Assembly (NCBI RefSeq): GCF_028640845.1
Contig: NC_080546.1
Location: 21,793,020-21,857,019 of the forward strand
Origin: Ahaetulla prasina
Lineage: Eukaryota > Chordata > Lepidosauria > Squamata > Colubridae
Length of the DNA stretch: 64,000 nt
Direction of reading: 5' to 3'
Below are positions 1-10,939 of the stretch, piece after piece. A program made the translations under genes and the position numbers. Below the pieces are notes generated by a model, which was not told where the DNA came from, searched no databases, and saw only the letters and a program-made list of their open reading frames with translations. Position 1 is the stretch's first letter. Each line of letters opens with the position of its first letter.

Positions 1-1040
1 ACAGAGAACAAGAAAACGGCACAGCCCTCCTCCCATATATAAAAGGCACCACAGACAGAATCAGCAAGATCCTCCACAAACACAACATCAAGACAGCATT
101 CTGCACAAACAGAAAAAAATCCACCATCCTAAGAAACCCCAAAGACAAAATTGAGTTAGAAAATCAAGGAGTATATGAAATCCCATGCACCGCCTGCCCC
201 ACCACATACATTGGACAAACCAACAGAAGAATAAGTGCACGCATTGAAGAACACAAGAACTCATTCAAAAAAGAGGAACCAACTTCTTCCCTGGTCCAAC
301 ACTTTAAAGTCACAGGACATGATATTGACTTTAAAAAGACCAGAACTATCGCCAAAACTGAACACTTTAACAACAGAATAATCAGAGAAGCCATTGAGAT
401 AGAAAAACGCCCACACAGCATGAACAAACGAGATGACACCTCCGCCTACCAGCCATTTGAAACCCGCCTTATTGACAAACGAGTCCCTAACACGAGGAAT
501 GACACCAGACCCACACTCACAAGGTCCACACAGGATGTCACCACCGCACATCCACCCAGAAAGCAGACCCAAACCCACACTGATCATGAAGCACGACCAA
601 GGACCAGAAGCCAGACCGCAGCTGCAACATTAGCCATTTCAAACCCTCCAATCCATTCATGCAGCAGACTGACACCCACTATGAAGATGTAGCACGACCA
701 CAAAGCCAAACAACAGCTATGCAGCTCACCAGCTCAAATCCCCTGCAGCACAGACTAGACTGAGCACAACCAAGCCCCCACCAACACAGGACACACCCCA
801 GCCAATCAGAGCACAGAAAACCCCATCCAATCAGAGCACAGCCAAGCTCCCACCCAATCAGTTCAAACCCCACTAGCAGTTAAAAGGAAGAAACAGCTGC
901 GATCACACATTGCTCCCAGAAGCACGGCTGAAGCCTGAAGATGATGAATGAGACTTCGAAACGTCGCCAAGACACTTCCAATTTTACACGGAGAAAACCC
1001 GAACAACCAAAGACCTATATACAAACACCGTGAAAACCTC
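1..1040 (+). mobile_element. Penelope-like retroelement, 3' part
   Basis: This is the downstream part of a Penelope-like element (PLE); its 5' part is cut off by the window edge. It consists of an open reading frame ending at 692 and about 340 bp of noncoding tail that runs into a TA microsatellite. The same tail occurs again at 18571-19780. Around 935-965 the tail carries a hammerhead-ribozyme-like core (CTGAAGA, then a weak stem, then GAAAC and GTC), a motif class known from PLEs. The family call rests on the encoded GIY-YIG segment and the recurring tail. Confidence 0.85.
3..692 (+). CDS. Penelope-like RT/endonuclease, C-terminal part with GIY-YIG domain
   Basis: The frame is open from the first bases of the window to a stop at 690-692, about 229 codons, and is 5'-truncated only by the window. 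It begins with a PLE-typical stretch (PYIKGTTDRISKIL). The GIY-YIG endonuclease segment follows: GVYEIPC from about base 168, TYIGQTNRRISARIEEHK, and a later region REAIEIEKRPHSMN. In PLEs this domain nicks target DNA and follows the reverse transcriptase. The last 70 or so codons are low-complexity and rich in Thr, Arg and Pro. The lack of stops suggests a fairly young insertion. Whether the upstream reverse transcriptase is intact cannot be seen. Confidence 0.85.
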   Translation, partial: REQENGTALLPYIKGTTDRISKILHKHNIKTAFCTNRKKSTILRNPKDKIELENQGVYEIPCTACPTTYIGQTNRRISARIEEHKNSFKKEEPTSSLVQHFKVTGHDIDFKKTRTIAKTEHFNNRIIREAIEIEKRPHSMNKRDDTSAYQPFETRLIDKRVPNTRNDTRPTLTRSTQDVTTAHPPRKQTQTHTDHEARPRTRSQTAAATLAISNPPIHSCSRLTPTMKM

Positions 1041-1042
1041 AG

Positions 1043-1372
<330 letters not shown>

Positions 1373-1650
1373 TTAGAATAGAATAGAATAGAATAGAATT
1401 TTTTATTGGCCAAGTGTGATTAGACACACAAGGAATTTGTCTTGGTGCATATGCTCTCAGTGTACATAAAAGAAAAGATACCTTCATCAAGGTACAACAC
1501 TTACAACATTTAATGATAGTCATAGGGTAAAAGTTTAACACTTAATCATAACAACACTTAATGATAGTCATAGGGTACAAATAAGCAATCAGGAAACAAT
1601 ATCAATATAAATCGTAAGGATACAAGCAACAAAGTTACAGTCATACAGTC
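1373..1650 (-). mobile_element. LINE 3' end with (AATAG)n tail
   Basis: Tandem GAATA units are followed by a block beginning TTATTGGCCAAGTGTGATT that recurs at 6204, 10940 and 22168. At 10940 this block continues into a reverse-transcriptase reading frame on the minus strand. It is therefore the 3' untranslated end of that LINE family, in reverse orientation, with its pentanucleotide tail on the left. Confidence 0.8.
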
Positions 1651-2633
1651 ATTTGTTTAATGACTCTACTTAATTTCTTTATCCTAAAGTGAAAACTTTT
1701 TGAGTTTCAAAATTATTAGGTGCACTGAAAAATCTGTAATAGTCTTTTCCAGAATATAGTATGTGCAATTAAAAAGAGTAGGGTTTTTGAAAACAAAAGC
1801 TTTGCTTTCCAAACCATAGTTTCAAGCAAAGCCATAGCACCCAGCAAATTTACCTTTTAACATTTCTAGACTCAGATAGGCAAGTCTGTTTCTGGCATAT
1901 ATTTTTTTTGTTTGTCCTTGGCATATCTTGTTACTTAATACTTACTTAGTGATTTAGTCTTTTAAATGGTACTTTCCACTGTGGATTTTCTAAATGAATT
2001 GTCACGACAAATGGACCTTTTGTGGGTACAACAGCTTAGTTATTTACTGACCTGCTATTTATTTATCTCAGGTGAGACTGCATCAGTTAAAAACACATTA
2101 TTCACACTCCCTTTTAAACTTACTACTGTGGAATCACAACAGTAACCATTTTTTGCACTTTTGAATAGAATGAGTCCTGTTTATGGTAAAAAAAATGTAG
2201 ACAGGTAGCTTTCAAAACACTGCAGTAAAATTGCTCCTGAGGCAAATAAAAAAATTTTTTTTTAAATCAACAATTATATTTGAGACGCTGCTAGTCATAA
2301 CTACTGGTTGCAGCTCAGAAGAAATCAGGATAAACTTTTCATACAGTAGGTGGATAGTTTGAAATAGTGGTCCCTGTTTAGGAGTTTCATTGCCTGTCTT
2401 TATTAGAACAGAATGTGATAAATACTCCCTTCACCTCTAACTTACTGTAATTGAACAATTAACTGTAAAGGAAACACTGCTTAAGACAAGGTTGCTTTAA
2501 AAAAGTGCACCGACAACATAATGGTATTGATTTGTTAGACCATACACACCCAAGTTTTTTACTTTATTGTCTCTATAAACTTTTTATTCTTCCATTTATT
2601 ATTAAAAATAATTTGGTCGCCATGATGTAAAAA
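1651..2633. other. Unannotated AT-rich sequence
   Basis: About 1 kb with no recognised repeat, exon or RNA gene. Homopolymer A and T runs occur near 2190-2265. Confidence 0.5.
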
Positions 2634-3074
2634 AGATGTTGAGACTCTAGAAGGAGTGCAGAGAAGAGCAACAAAGATGATTAGGGGACTGGAGGCTAAA
2701 ACATATGAAGAACAGTTGCAGGAACTGGGTATGTCTAGTCTGATGAAAAGAAGAACAAGGGGAGACAGGATAGCGGTGTTCCAATATCTCAGGGGCTGCC
2801 ACAAAGAAGAGGGAGTCAAGCTATTCTCTAAAGCACCTGAAGGCAGGACAAGAAGCAATGGATGGAAAGTAATCAAGGAGAGAATCAACTTAGAACTAAG
2901 GACAAATTTCCTGACAGTTAGAATAATTAATCAGTGGAACAACTTGCCTGCAGAAGTTGTGAATGCTTCAACACTGGAAATTTTTAAGAAGATGTTGGAT
3001 AACCGTTTGTCTGAATTGGTGTAGGGTTTCCTGCCTGGGCAGGGGGTCCCTTCCAACTCTGTTATTCTATTCTA
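2634..3074 (+). mobile_element. CR1 LINE, 5'-truncated
   Basis: The + strand encodes the characteristic CR1 C-terminus: [19 protein letters not shown], then [17 protein letters not shown], then WNNLPAEVVNASTLEIFKKM, ending in a stop near 3024. A short 3' end finishing ATTCTATTCTA follows. Only the region downstream of the reverse-transcriptase core remains, as is usual for truncated CR1 copies. The frame is still open over 122 codons. Confidence 0.9.
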
Positions 3075-3415
3075 AAAAAATAAAGTGAAGCATAATTCAT
3101 TATAATTATGTAAATTATCTGTAGTAAAGGTCTAAAAACATCTCCACCCCCATGTAGGCTGTTCTCTTGGTTTCTTGAGCTTTTATTTTTCTGAATTTTT
3201 AATTGTTCTGAATAATCTTTTTATTATGCTGTAAGCATAATAATATGCATAGTGGCATACAAATGTAAAAGTGTGTGTGTGTGAGAGAGTATGTGTGTAT
3301 GAATGATATAATTCATGAAGGGGGGTGTAGTGGCCTAGCACAGCAGCCCCAACTTTTGGGGCACCAGGAACTAGTTCCGTGGAATGAAGTTTTTCCACGG
3401 ACTGGAGGGGGCATG

Positions 3416-3898
3416 ATTTATTTATTATTATTTATTATTTATTATTTAGATTTTATACCGCCCTTCTCCCGAAGGACTCAGGGCGGTGTACAGCCAGATT
3501 AAAACAGAACAATATACAGATTAAAACCATAGTTAAAATAACATATTCTATGAATGGCCGAAAAATTAAAACCGTCAAATTTGACCCATCAATAAAATAC
3601 ACCAGTTAAAATTATTAAAATTTAAAAATTTAAAAATTTAAAAATTTAGAATATTAAAATTAAGCCAGTCCCGCTTGAATAAACAAGTACGTTTTCAATT
3701 CACGGCGAAAGGTCCGAAGGTCAGGTAGTTGACGCAAACCAGGGGGAAGTTCGTTCCAGAGGGTAGGTGCTCCAACAGAGAAGGCCCTTCCCCTGGGGGC
3801 CGCCAACCGACATTGCTTGGCGGATGGCACCCTGAGAAGACCCTCTCTGTGACCCTCTCTGTGTGAGCATACGGGTCGGTGGGAGGCATAAGGTAACA
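3416..3898 (-). mobile_element. L2-like LINE 3' fragment
   Basis: The left end carries the family's 3' tail in reverse (TTATACCGCCCTTCTCCCG). The minus strand then encodes the C-terminal reverse-transcriptase-adjacent segment (PTLWNELPPGLRQLPDLRTF). The same family recurs at 36325, 49478 and 51070. It sits inside the hAT-type element. Confidence 0.8.
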
Positions 3899-4176
3899 TT
3901 ATGATTTCACATGCTGCCTGCATCTCGCAGATGGGGTTTCGCTTTGCACAAAGAATATTAAAATTAAGCCAGTCCCGCTTGAATAAACAAGTATGTTTTC
4001 AATTCACAGCGAAAGGTCCGAAGGTCAGGTAGTTGACGCAAACCAGGGGAAGTTCGTTCCAGAGGGTAGGTGCTCCAACAAAGAAGGCCCTTCCCCTGGG
4101 GGCCGCCAACCGGCGGACGGCACCCTAAGATTTCACGTGCTGCCTGCATCTCGCAGATGGGGTTTCGCTTTGCACA
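3648..4176. repeat. Short tandem duplication, two units
   Basis: Unit 1 (3648-3951) and unit 2 (3952-4176) both start AGAATATTAAAATTAAGCC and both end ATGGGGTTTCGCTTTGCACAA. Unit 2 lacks about 80 bp internally. The unit contains part of the L2-like LINE and the adjoining hAT-type sequence, so the duplication happened after the nesting. Confidence 0.9.
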
Positions 4177-4500
4177 ACTCAGTTTATGGCACATGCTGCA
4201 GACTGGTGCCAGGCTACGACTGGGGGGGTTGGGGACCCCTAGCCTAGCAGTTAAAATGTAGGGCTTATTAACTGGAAGATTGGCAGTTCAAGATCCAAGC
4301 ACTGGATGATGCCATGAGCTCCTAGCAATTTAGCAGTTCAAAAACATGCAAATGTAAGTAGATAAATAGGTACCACTTCAGTGGGCAAGTGTTCAGTGTG
4401 CCTTGGCATATAGTCATGCCAGTCACATGATCATGGAAGCTTCCTTGGACAATGCTGGCTCTCTTGGCTAGGAATCATCCCCTAGAGTTTATCTTTTTGT

Positions 4501-5116
4501 AACTCAAGAAAAACATAGTTGGGACAACTTTTCTAACATTTTCATATTTCGTGTATCAGTTAAGAGTTTTAAAGATGTATTTATTTTTCTTTCTTAATGA
4601 ACTGGAGAGCTTACATTTATTATGGAATCTGTGTAGAACATCTATGCATCATTTGTAAAGCCGTTACACATTTTAATGTTCACTTACTGCCGACATATTT
4701 ATAAAATAAAGTACATTGGCAACCTAATTGCAGACAGCTGTAAAACAAATAAAACGCACCATATAGTTAAGTTTAGTAGCATAAATGAAAGGAAACCTCG
4801 GAATGAAAACAAGGTTTGCCTAATAGTTGAAAAATATTGTGCTTGGTGTGAAACGATTTAAAATGTTCAGCAAGCGTTCTAGAGATGGCACACCATTATG
4901 GAAGATGTTATTTATGATGCCTTCAGACGAAGGCACTTGGTGAAAGATTCATTATTCCTTGTAATCCAAATAATTGCTCTTAGTATTTTCAAGAGCAAAT
5001 ATTTTGAATTCTTTAGTCAGAAAAACTGCAAATATGGCATCTGGATGACTATAACAAGTCTTGGAGAAGGAGAAAGAGAAAAAACTGTGTGGGGCTTTCC
5101 TTGAAGACTACCTAGA
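4501..5116. other. Unannotated AT-rich sequence
   Basis: No repeat or exon recognised. Short open frames at 4676 and 4898 show no family resemblance and no splice context. Confidence 0.5.
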
Positions 5117-5239
5117 ACAGAGGTCTTCAAACTTGGCAGCGTTAAGACACGTGACATTTTGCAACCTTTTCCCCACTTGGGGTGGGCGTGGCCTACGTGT
5201 GACACATCCGGCCCGCAGGCTGCCATTTTGACACCCCTG
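5117..5239. mobile_element. Short hAT-type MITE
   Basis: The stretch begins CAGAGGTCTTCAAACTTGGCAG and ends TGCCATTTTGACACCCCTG. These are imperfect inverted ends of the family seen at 6853, 39739 and 48522. No clear 8 bp target duplication was found. Confidence 0.6.
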
Positions 5240-6203
5240 CTCTCTATTTTCCCACAGTATATTCTTTTTCTTTAATCTTTCTTTTGTCATTTAGTCAGTT
5301 TCCCCATGATAGAGGAGGTGGCTGATGGAATAAGAAGACCTCATCCCTGTCCTGTCGGTCTGTTAGTTCTGATTTCAGTATAGTTTTAAAATCTTAATCT
5401 GTGTAGTTTTAATATTTTAGAATTATTTTTCCACTTGTTTTAGCAGTTGCAAGCTGTCCAGATTTACCTTATAGGGAAGATGGGAGGCGTAGAAATTAAA
5501 TAAATAAATTAATTAACATAAAATTCACACATGTGGCTCTTTGCCTAGTCAAACAGGTTCCCGCTTGCCAACTGTGCAATCAAAGAGAAGAGAGGCTGAG
5601 GAGAGAACAGCTGAGGTGGATTAAGCACCCAAGCCTGGGCTGCAATTCTTAACTGGTGAATAACTGATCACAGGTGCAGGCTTAACCTAACATACGGTGC
5701 TGTTTTGTTAATGGAAACCCCCTTAGCAGCAGTACAGTAGTTTTACTGTCTGGTCACGTGATTTTCATTGGGGATGGAGATTTGGCAAGTTGTAATGAGC
5801 CAATGTAAAATGATTGTAAATAGGCAAGGGTCTTAACTATATTTTTGTTTTCCCTTAAAAATATACACAGGAAGGTTTTTTTAAAAAGAATTATATATTA
5901 TTGATATATTACTATATATCAGAGTATAATGTGGAGGAAGGAGAAAGACGGTCAGAAGCATTTTATTAAAAAAAGAAAACCAGGCATGGTGGTATTATGA
6001 CAGGGAGAGAAGTTATTTCATCTGAAGCAAGCTTTTGCAGTACCCAGAAAACCTAACTGTTTTCAGAAGCTAAGCTCTTGGGAGGGTCTGTAGAATGACT
6101 ATCCATTTCTGTGCCTGGTGAGATGTGACAATGGCTGAATGCTCATTGTTGACAGCATTTTTTTGGATGAATCACTGTCCTGGCCAAGACTTTCTCATTA
6201 TCT
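5240..6203. other. Unannotated sequence
   Basis: No repeat or exon recognised over about 1 kb. The region is AT-rich and contains no reading frame of interest. Confidence 0.5.
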
Positions 6204-6370
6204 GAGATAGAAGAGAAGAGAAGAGAAGTTTTTGTTGGCCAAGTGTGATTGTACACACAAGGAATTTGTCTTGGTGCATATGCTCTCAGTGTACATAATA
6301 GATACCTTCATCAAGGTACAACATTTACAACACTTAATGATAGTCATAGGGTACAAATAGGGAATAAAAA
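6204..6370 (-). mobile_element. LINE 3' end with (AGAAG)n tail
   Basis: Tandem AGAAG units are followed by the GTTGGCCAAGTGTGATTG block shared with 1373 and 10940. This is the 3' end of the same LINE family in reverse orientation, with a variant pentanucleotide tail. Confidence 0.8.
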
Positions 6371-6852
6371 ATCAAAAGTTGTATTGATTGCAGACGATAG
6401 GCCGTAGACAACCCAAGTGATAGGTAAGTCAATCAAGGGCCAAAGCCATAATAAATCACAAAGAACAGGTCATAAGAGTGAAAGGAGTCAGGACCATTAG
6501 AAGATAAGTTGTGAAAGTTTTTTTAAGTATTTCAAAGATGCCAGTCAAAAGATTCTTACCATTCATCTAAAGTATCTTTAGATCCCTGTCATTGTTTTAA
6601 ATATACTTCAACTGTCCTCATTTGTTCATCATATAAGTAAGAGTTGAGAGTGGTCTTGTAATTAGCTTGACCAACTTTCTGCTCAAGACAGGAATTTGTT
6701 AGCTGATAGATAACTATTAACCCTCAGTAGCAAACCTCCAGTGGAAATGACCCCTTCCTTGAAAAGTAACCTTTTCCATTGTTGAACATGTTTTACCACT
6801 AGGAAATTTTTCCTGATGTTCAATAAAAAATGTATTGTCTCTTAATTTAAAT

Positions 6853-7231
6853 CAGGAGTGTTAAACACAAGGCCCGGGGGCTGGATCCAGTGCTTAGATC
6901 TGGCCCACGGGGCTGCCCTGGAAACAGCAAAGGAACGGCCCGCAGAGCCTCTGCCAATGAAAATGGAGCTCTGGAGTGCCATGGGCAGCACTCCCAAGCT
7001 CCAGTTTTGCTGGCAGAGGGTTGCAGGAGGCCATCGCAGCCGAAACAGAACTCGGAAGCCCAGAACTCCCAAGCTCCATTTTCGCTGGAAGAACACTCGG
7101 GCCTCCACAGGCGCTCCCAACACAAGTAATATCGAGCTGCCCATGCCCACACTGCCCACGCACATCCCAGCCCCCAAAGGTCAATCACAACCCTGATGTG
7201 GCCCTCAATGAAATCGAGTTTGACACACCTG
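6853..7231. mobile_element. hAT-type MITE with perfect 8 bp target duplication
   Basis: The element begins CAGGAGTGTTAAACACAAGG and ends GAGTTTGACACACCTG, forming terminal inverted repeats. It is flanked on both sides by ATTTAAAT. The interior is GC-rich, and the overlapping open frames on both strands are noncoding by-products. Relatives are at 39739 and 48522. Confidence 0.85.
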
Positions 7232-7310
7232 ATTTAAATGCAGTACTCCTTACAATGCTTGGAGAAATCTGACTGTTATGCCTTTTCTTGTATGCACCAG
7301 TTCTTTAGAT

Positions 7311-7445
7311 CAGTGTTTCTCAACTTTCGCAGCTTCAAAATTTGTGGACTTCAACTCTTGGAATTCCCCAGTCAGCCATACTGGGTGGGAAATTCTGGGA
7401 GTTGAAATCTACACAATCTTTAGTTGCCATTGTGGAGGAACACTG
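7311..7445. mobile_element. Palindromic hAT-type MITE
   Basis: A 135 bp element begins CAGTGTTTCTCAACTTTCGC and ends TGGAGGAACACTG. Its interior reads as an inverted repeat around AATTCCCCAGTCAGC. Both flanks are CTTTAGAT, a perfect 8 bp target duplication. Confidence 0.85.
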
Positions 7446-9127
7446 CTTTAGATACTTGGAAACAGCTATCCCATCTTCAGTTTTCTCTTCTCCAGATTAG
7501 ACATACCTTCATATCAGTTTTTCTTTCCTGGTCATTGATTATGTTGGCCGCTGTCCTTTGAATATGTTCTAGTTCATCAATATCCTTTCTAAAATCTGAT
7601 GTTCAGACCTATATGTACTATTCACTGTTTCCATCAGCCTCCAAGATTTGTCTCTTGTACACAGTGTTCTCCAAAAGAAGCTAAAATAATGTTAATTTAC
7701 AGTAATTTCCATCAGGCAAAAGCAGTGCTGCTGGTTTACTACGGATAAAATAAACCAAGTACTTAGAGCACAGGAAACCTGATGTCGCTTCAATAATTTC
7801 TTTATAGGATTGATGAGATCCTCTGTTTAGATAAATGTAGGATATCTGATTCCAGTTCTTTCTTTCTCCTTGTAGTGTAGAAAAGTGCAGAAGCAATAAC
7901 AAAAGCCACTTCTACTTCTTTATGCTTGGATTCTTTATGTCTGAACCTTGTGACCTAGAGCTTCTGTTAAATTGCCTTGTTTTATAGATAAGCATTTGGC
8001 TCATATTTTAATTCAAATTTCTGAGATTTATTGCTCCAAAATCTGCCTATAAATGTTTACGCACATCCATGCAAACAAGGCTTTGTAGATTGAAAAACAA
8101 ATGAAAAGATCTGCCATATGTTTGTTTTCCTTCTGTCTAGCGCTAAGTATTATGAACTAGTTAGTTGACACAGCACTTTTGTGTATGGCTTTAGTGTTCT
8201 TATTAACAACCACCTCTTTTCTGACTTGGTTGGCTGTCTGCCAAAAGAGCAAAAAGATTCCACTGAATTCCTGTTAGAATATTAGGAAGCCAGGGGCAAA
8301 ACCAAACATAACAGCTGCTCTGAATTTCTGAAAAGCAGAAATATTTGTACAGTTTGGGAGTGAGTTTGGCAGATTATGTTGGGTGAAAGATCATTGTTGT
8401 TTCTTGTAGTCATTAAGATTTGCAGTAGGAAACATTTTCTGCCATTATAACAAGATTCCACATTAAGCCTATGGATTTAGGCTCTCTTCTCCTGATCCTG
8501 CTTCCCTATCTTGTCAATAAAATTACACATCCTTTTTCCTTACATTGAAATTAATAGCCTGTTGTGCTATCGTGAAAAGAATCCTCACAAATACAACAAA
8601 ACCAGAAAACTGGGGACAATATTAAAACAAACCATCATAATCGGTGCAGCACATCACACAGAAAAACTTTAACACAATAAGGGTTCTGTTATTAAATTAA
8701 TCATCTGGAAAATTATTCATACAAGCTTATAACTGTCTCCTGAATGTAAGGATGGATGAATATCAGTGGAACTCTCTGGAGAAATTGCCTTAACAAAGTA
8801 AATTCAGAATATGTTTCTCTAGTAGCTATTCTTCTCTAGACTTTGGATGGTGTCTAACATATGCCTTTGTTTCTTTGTTTTTTGCAAGAGCTATTTTAGT
8901 TTAGTAGCCAAATCTGAATTACATAAGAGTCTGGTTTATAGATTATTTGCTACAGTCAGTGACCTGTCTATACTAAATTACAGATTAGTTATTGTTGCTC
9001 TGGGAAGTCACTTTCTAAAGAGTGCTTTTAATCTTATATAGTAGGTCTTAAAAAGTGCCTAACCTTGATTAGTTTGGGTTCCTAAATATCTGTGGTGATT
9101 GTGTGTGAGAGATACTTATGTACAAGA
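7446..9127. other. Unannotated sequence free of recognised repeats
   Basis: About 1.7 kb of intron or 5' flank in which no repeat family, exon or RNA gene was recognised. Confidence 0.5.
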
Positions 9128-9397
9128 CAGAGGTGGGTTTCAGCAGGTTCTGACCAGTTCTGGAGAACCGGTAGCGGAAATTTTGAGTAGTTCGGAGAAC
9201 CAGTAGTAAAAATTCTGACTGGCCCCGCCCACATCTATTCTCTGCCTCCCAAGTCCCAGCTGATCGGGAGGAAATTGGGATTTTGCAGTAACCTTCCCCT
9301 GAATTGGGGTGAGAATGGAGACTTTATGGTATCCTTCTCCTGCCCACCAAGTCACGCCCACAGAACTGGTAGTAAAAAAATTTGAAGCCCACCACTG
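9128..9397. mobile_element. hAT-type MITE (CAGAGGTGGG family)
   Basis: The element begins CAGAGGTGGGTTTCAGCAGG and ends GAAGCCCACCACTG. Flanks are GTACAAGA and GTACAAAA, an 8 bp target duplication with one mismatch. Close relatives are at 28634 and 30760. Confidence 0.85.
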
Positions 9398-10177
9398 GTA
9401 CAAAATAGATTAAATTTACTTGTTCTATAAGTTTCAGAAAAGTAAGAAAATATTCACTTCTTTTAAAAAGGCATGTACATGGCTGACCTTTTTATTCTTC
9501 ATTATTATTATTATTTTAATATTTTTTTATTTCACCTTGCCAGATGTCTGAAACTTCTGCCTAGAACATTTGTAAAAAGTCAGTCTTCTGTCCATGAATA
9601 ACAATGTTAGTCACAATCCCAGTTTTGTGCTTATTTGCTGAAAATTGAGCTTTAGTTTTAAAAGGCTCTGTTCCACTGACCCAAAAAGCTAACATCTATT
9701 GATGTTAAATTCTTCTTTGTAGGTTGGAATTTAAAATGCCCTAATGCAAAAATTAATTCATTGCGGGTTATTGTGTGTGAAAGAGGTTTTCTAAAAGAAG
9801 TACTATATAAAAAACATTCTGAAAGAGCCAAAATAACTGAAGTTACTTATTCTAATAAGAAACCTGCTTGTCTTAATATGTAAGCCACCTACTTTTCTGT
9901 TTAAGACAACATATAAGTTCGTTAAGTAAATACATTTTTAATATATAAAACAAGATTTTCAAATTTGTAACTGTTAATATATTTTGCTCTCCACTGGACT
10001 AAAGAGCTAGGAAAAAATCCATATACGAATTGATGAGAGATATTGCAAAAATTCTTACGCTCAAATATTTAGAAAGGTAAAATCAAATATTTTGAAAGCA
10101 AAACCTTTCACTCCCCAATTAGGAGTTAGTTTTATAACTAGTTGTTTGAAGAAAGCTAAAATGAATATGTTAATGCA
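9398..10177. other. Unannotated AT-rich sequence
   Basis: No repeat or exon recognised. Confidence 0.5.
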
Positions 10178-10379
10178 GGTAGACCTCCATTGGGAGCCAC
10201 AACTCAGTCGTTAAGCAAAGTAGTCACTAAGTGAAGCAGAGGTTGGGCTTACAATTTTCCTTTGCTTTACAGATCTGCAAAGGTCATAAAGGCAAGGATT
10301 GGTTGTAAAGTTACATTTTTATCCCTGTGGTAACTGCAAATAGTCACTAAACAAGGCAGTTGCTAAATGTGGACTATCT
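10178..10379. mobile_element. Mariner-type MITE fragment
   Basis: The stretch contains GCAGGTAGACCTCCATTGGG and later TAGTCACTAAACAAGGCAG. This matches the family whose best ends (CAGGTAGTCCTCGA and TCGAGGACTACCTG, next to TA) are at 49330-49989. It is internally deleted. Confidence 0.65.
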
Positions 10380-10935
10380 TGAAGATGTTTGTATCTGAAG
10401 AGTATTTATATATGCAGTCAACCATTGCCTTAAATCTAGAAAGTTTGTTATCATGTTCACCTGCATTATGTTTAATGCTGCTGCATAGTTTCTACTATAA
10501 TTTAGTAGCTCACAGTGCAGTTCCTGGTTGTAAAAGTTCCAGAACATCTTCTTGCAGAGTGTTTTTTCCAGTGAGACTATCAGGGCAACCTGGTCTAGCC
10601 AATTATAGGATGGACCATACTGCTTCTGCTTCCTGGTTCGAATCCCAGAAGAGTATAGCTAGTTGATAAGAGCTAAATAGCTTGATCTATACTAGTCTCC
10701 TTTATTTCTTTATCGGTAAACATAGATTCAATGCCTTCTCTCAAAGCTAGCCACAGGCTTTGAAATGCAAACTTGGAATCTTTGCAGCTTCTCCTTTATA
10801 GCGACTGATCAGGTAGTCTATTGGAATGAAGAACTATTTACAATTTTTTAAAAAAAATATTTATACATTTTTGTTTAACATACGTAAGTATCTGAGTCAA
10901 TTTAATTATACATAGTAATAGTAATAATAATATTT
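10380..10935. other. Unannotated sequence
   Basis: No recognised repeat or exon. A 99-codon open frame from 10367 has no visible homology and no splice context. Confidence 0.5.
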
Positions 10936-10939
10936 ACTT

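Larger units (their letters stand above)
3342..4242 (+). mobile_element. hAT-type nonautonomous element, itself split by a LINE
   Basis: The left part (3342-3415) begins AGCAGCCCCAACTTTTGGGG and continues with TTCCGTGGAATGAAG. The right part ends GGTTGGGGACCCCTAG at 4242. The ends are imperfect inverted repeats. The 8 bp flanks CCTAGCAC and CCTAGCAG differ at one base, consistent with the 8 bp target duplication of hAT transposons. An L2-like LINE interrupts it from about 3416. Confidence 0.7.
3321..4500 (+). mobile_element. Sauria SINE split by a later insertion
   Basis: The 5' end of the SINE is at 3321-3341 and the rest resumes at 4243, with GTTAAAATGTAGGGC and then GGCAGTTCAAG (B-box-like), a GTAGATAAATAGGTACCACTT core and a GTCATGCCAGTCACATGATC segment. 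Joined, the two parts match the order of a Sauria tRNA-derived SINE. The 901 bp between them is a hAT-type element flanked by CCTAGCAC and CCTAGCAG. The copy is old, and its 3' boundary near 4500 is approximate. Confidence 0.7.
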
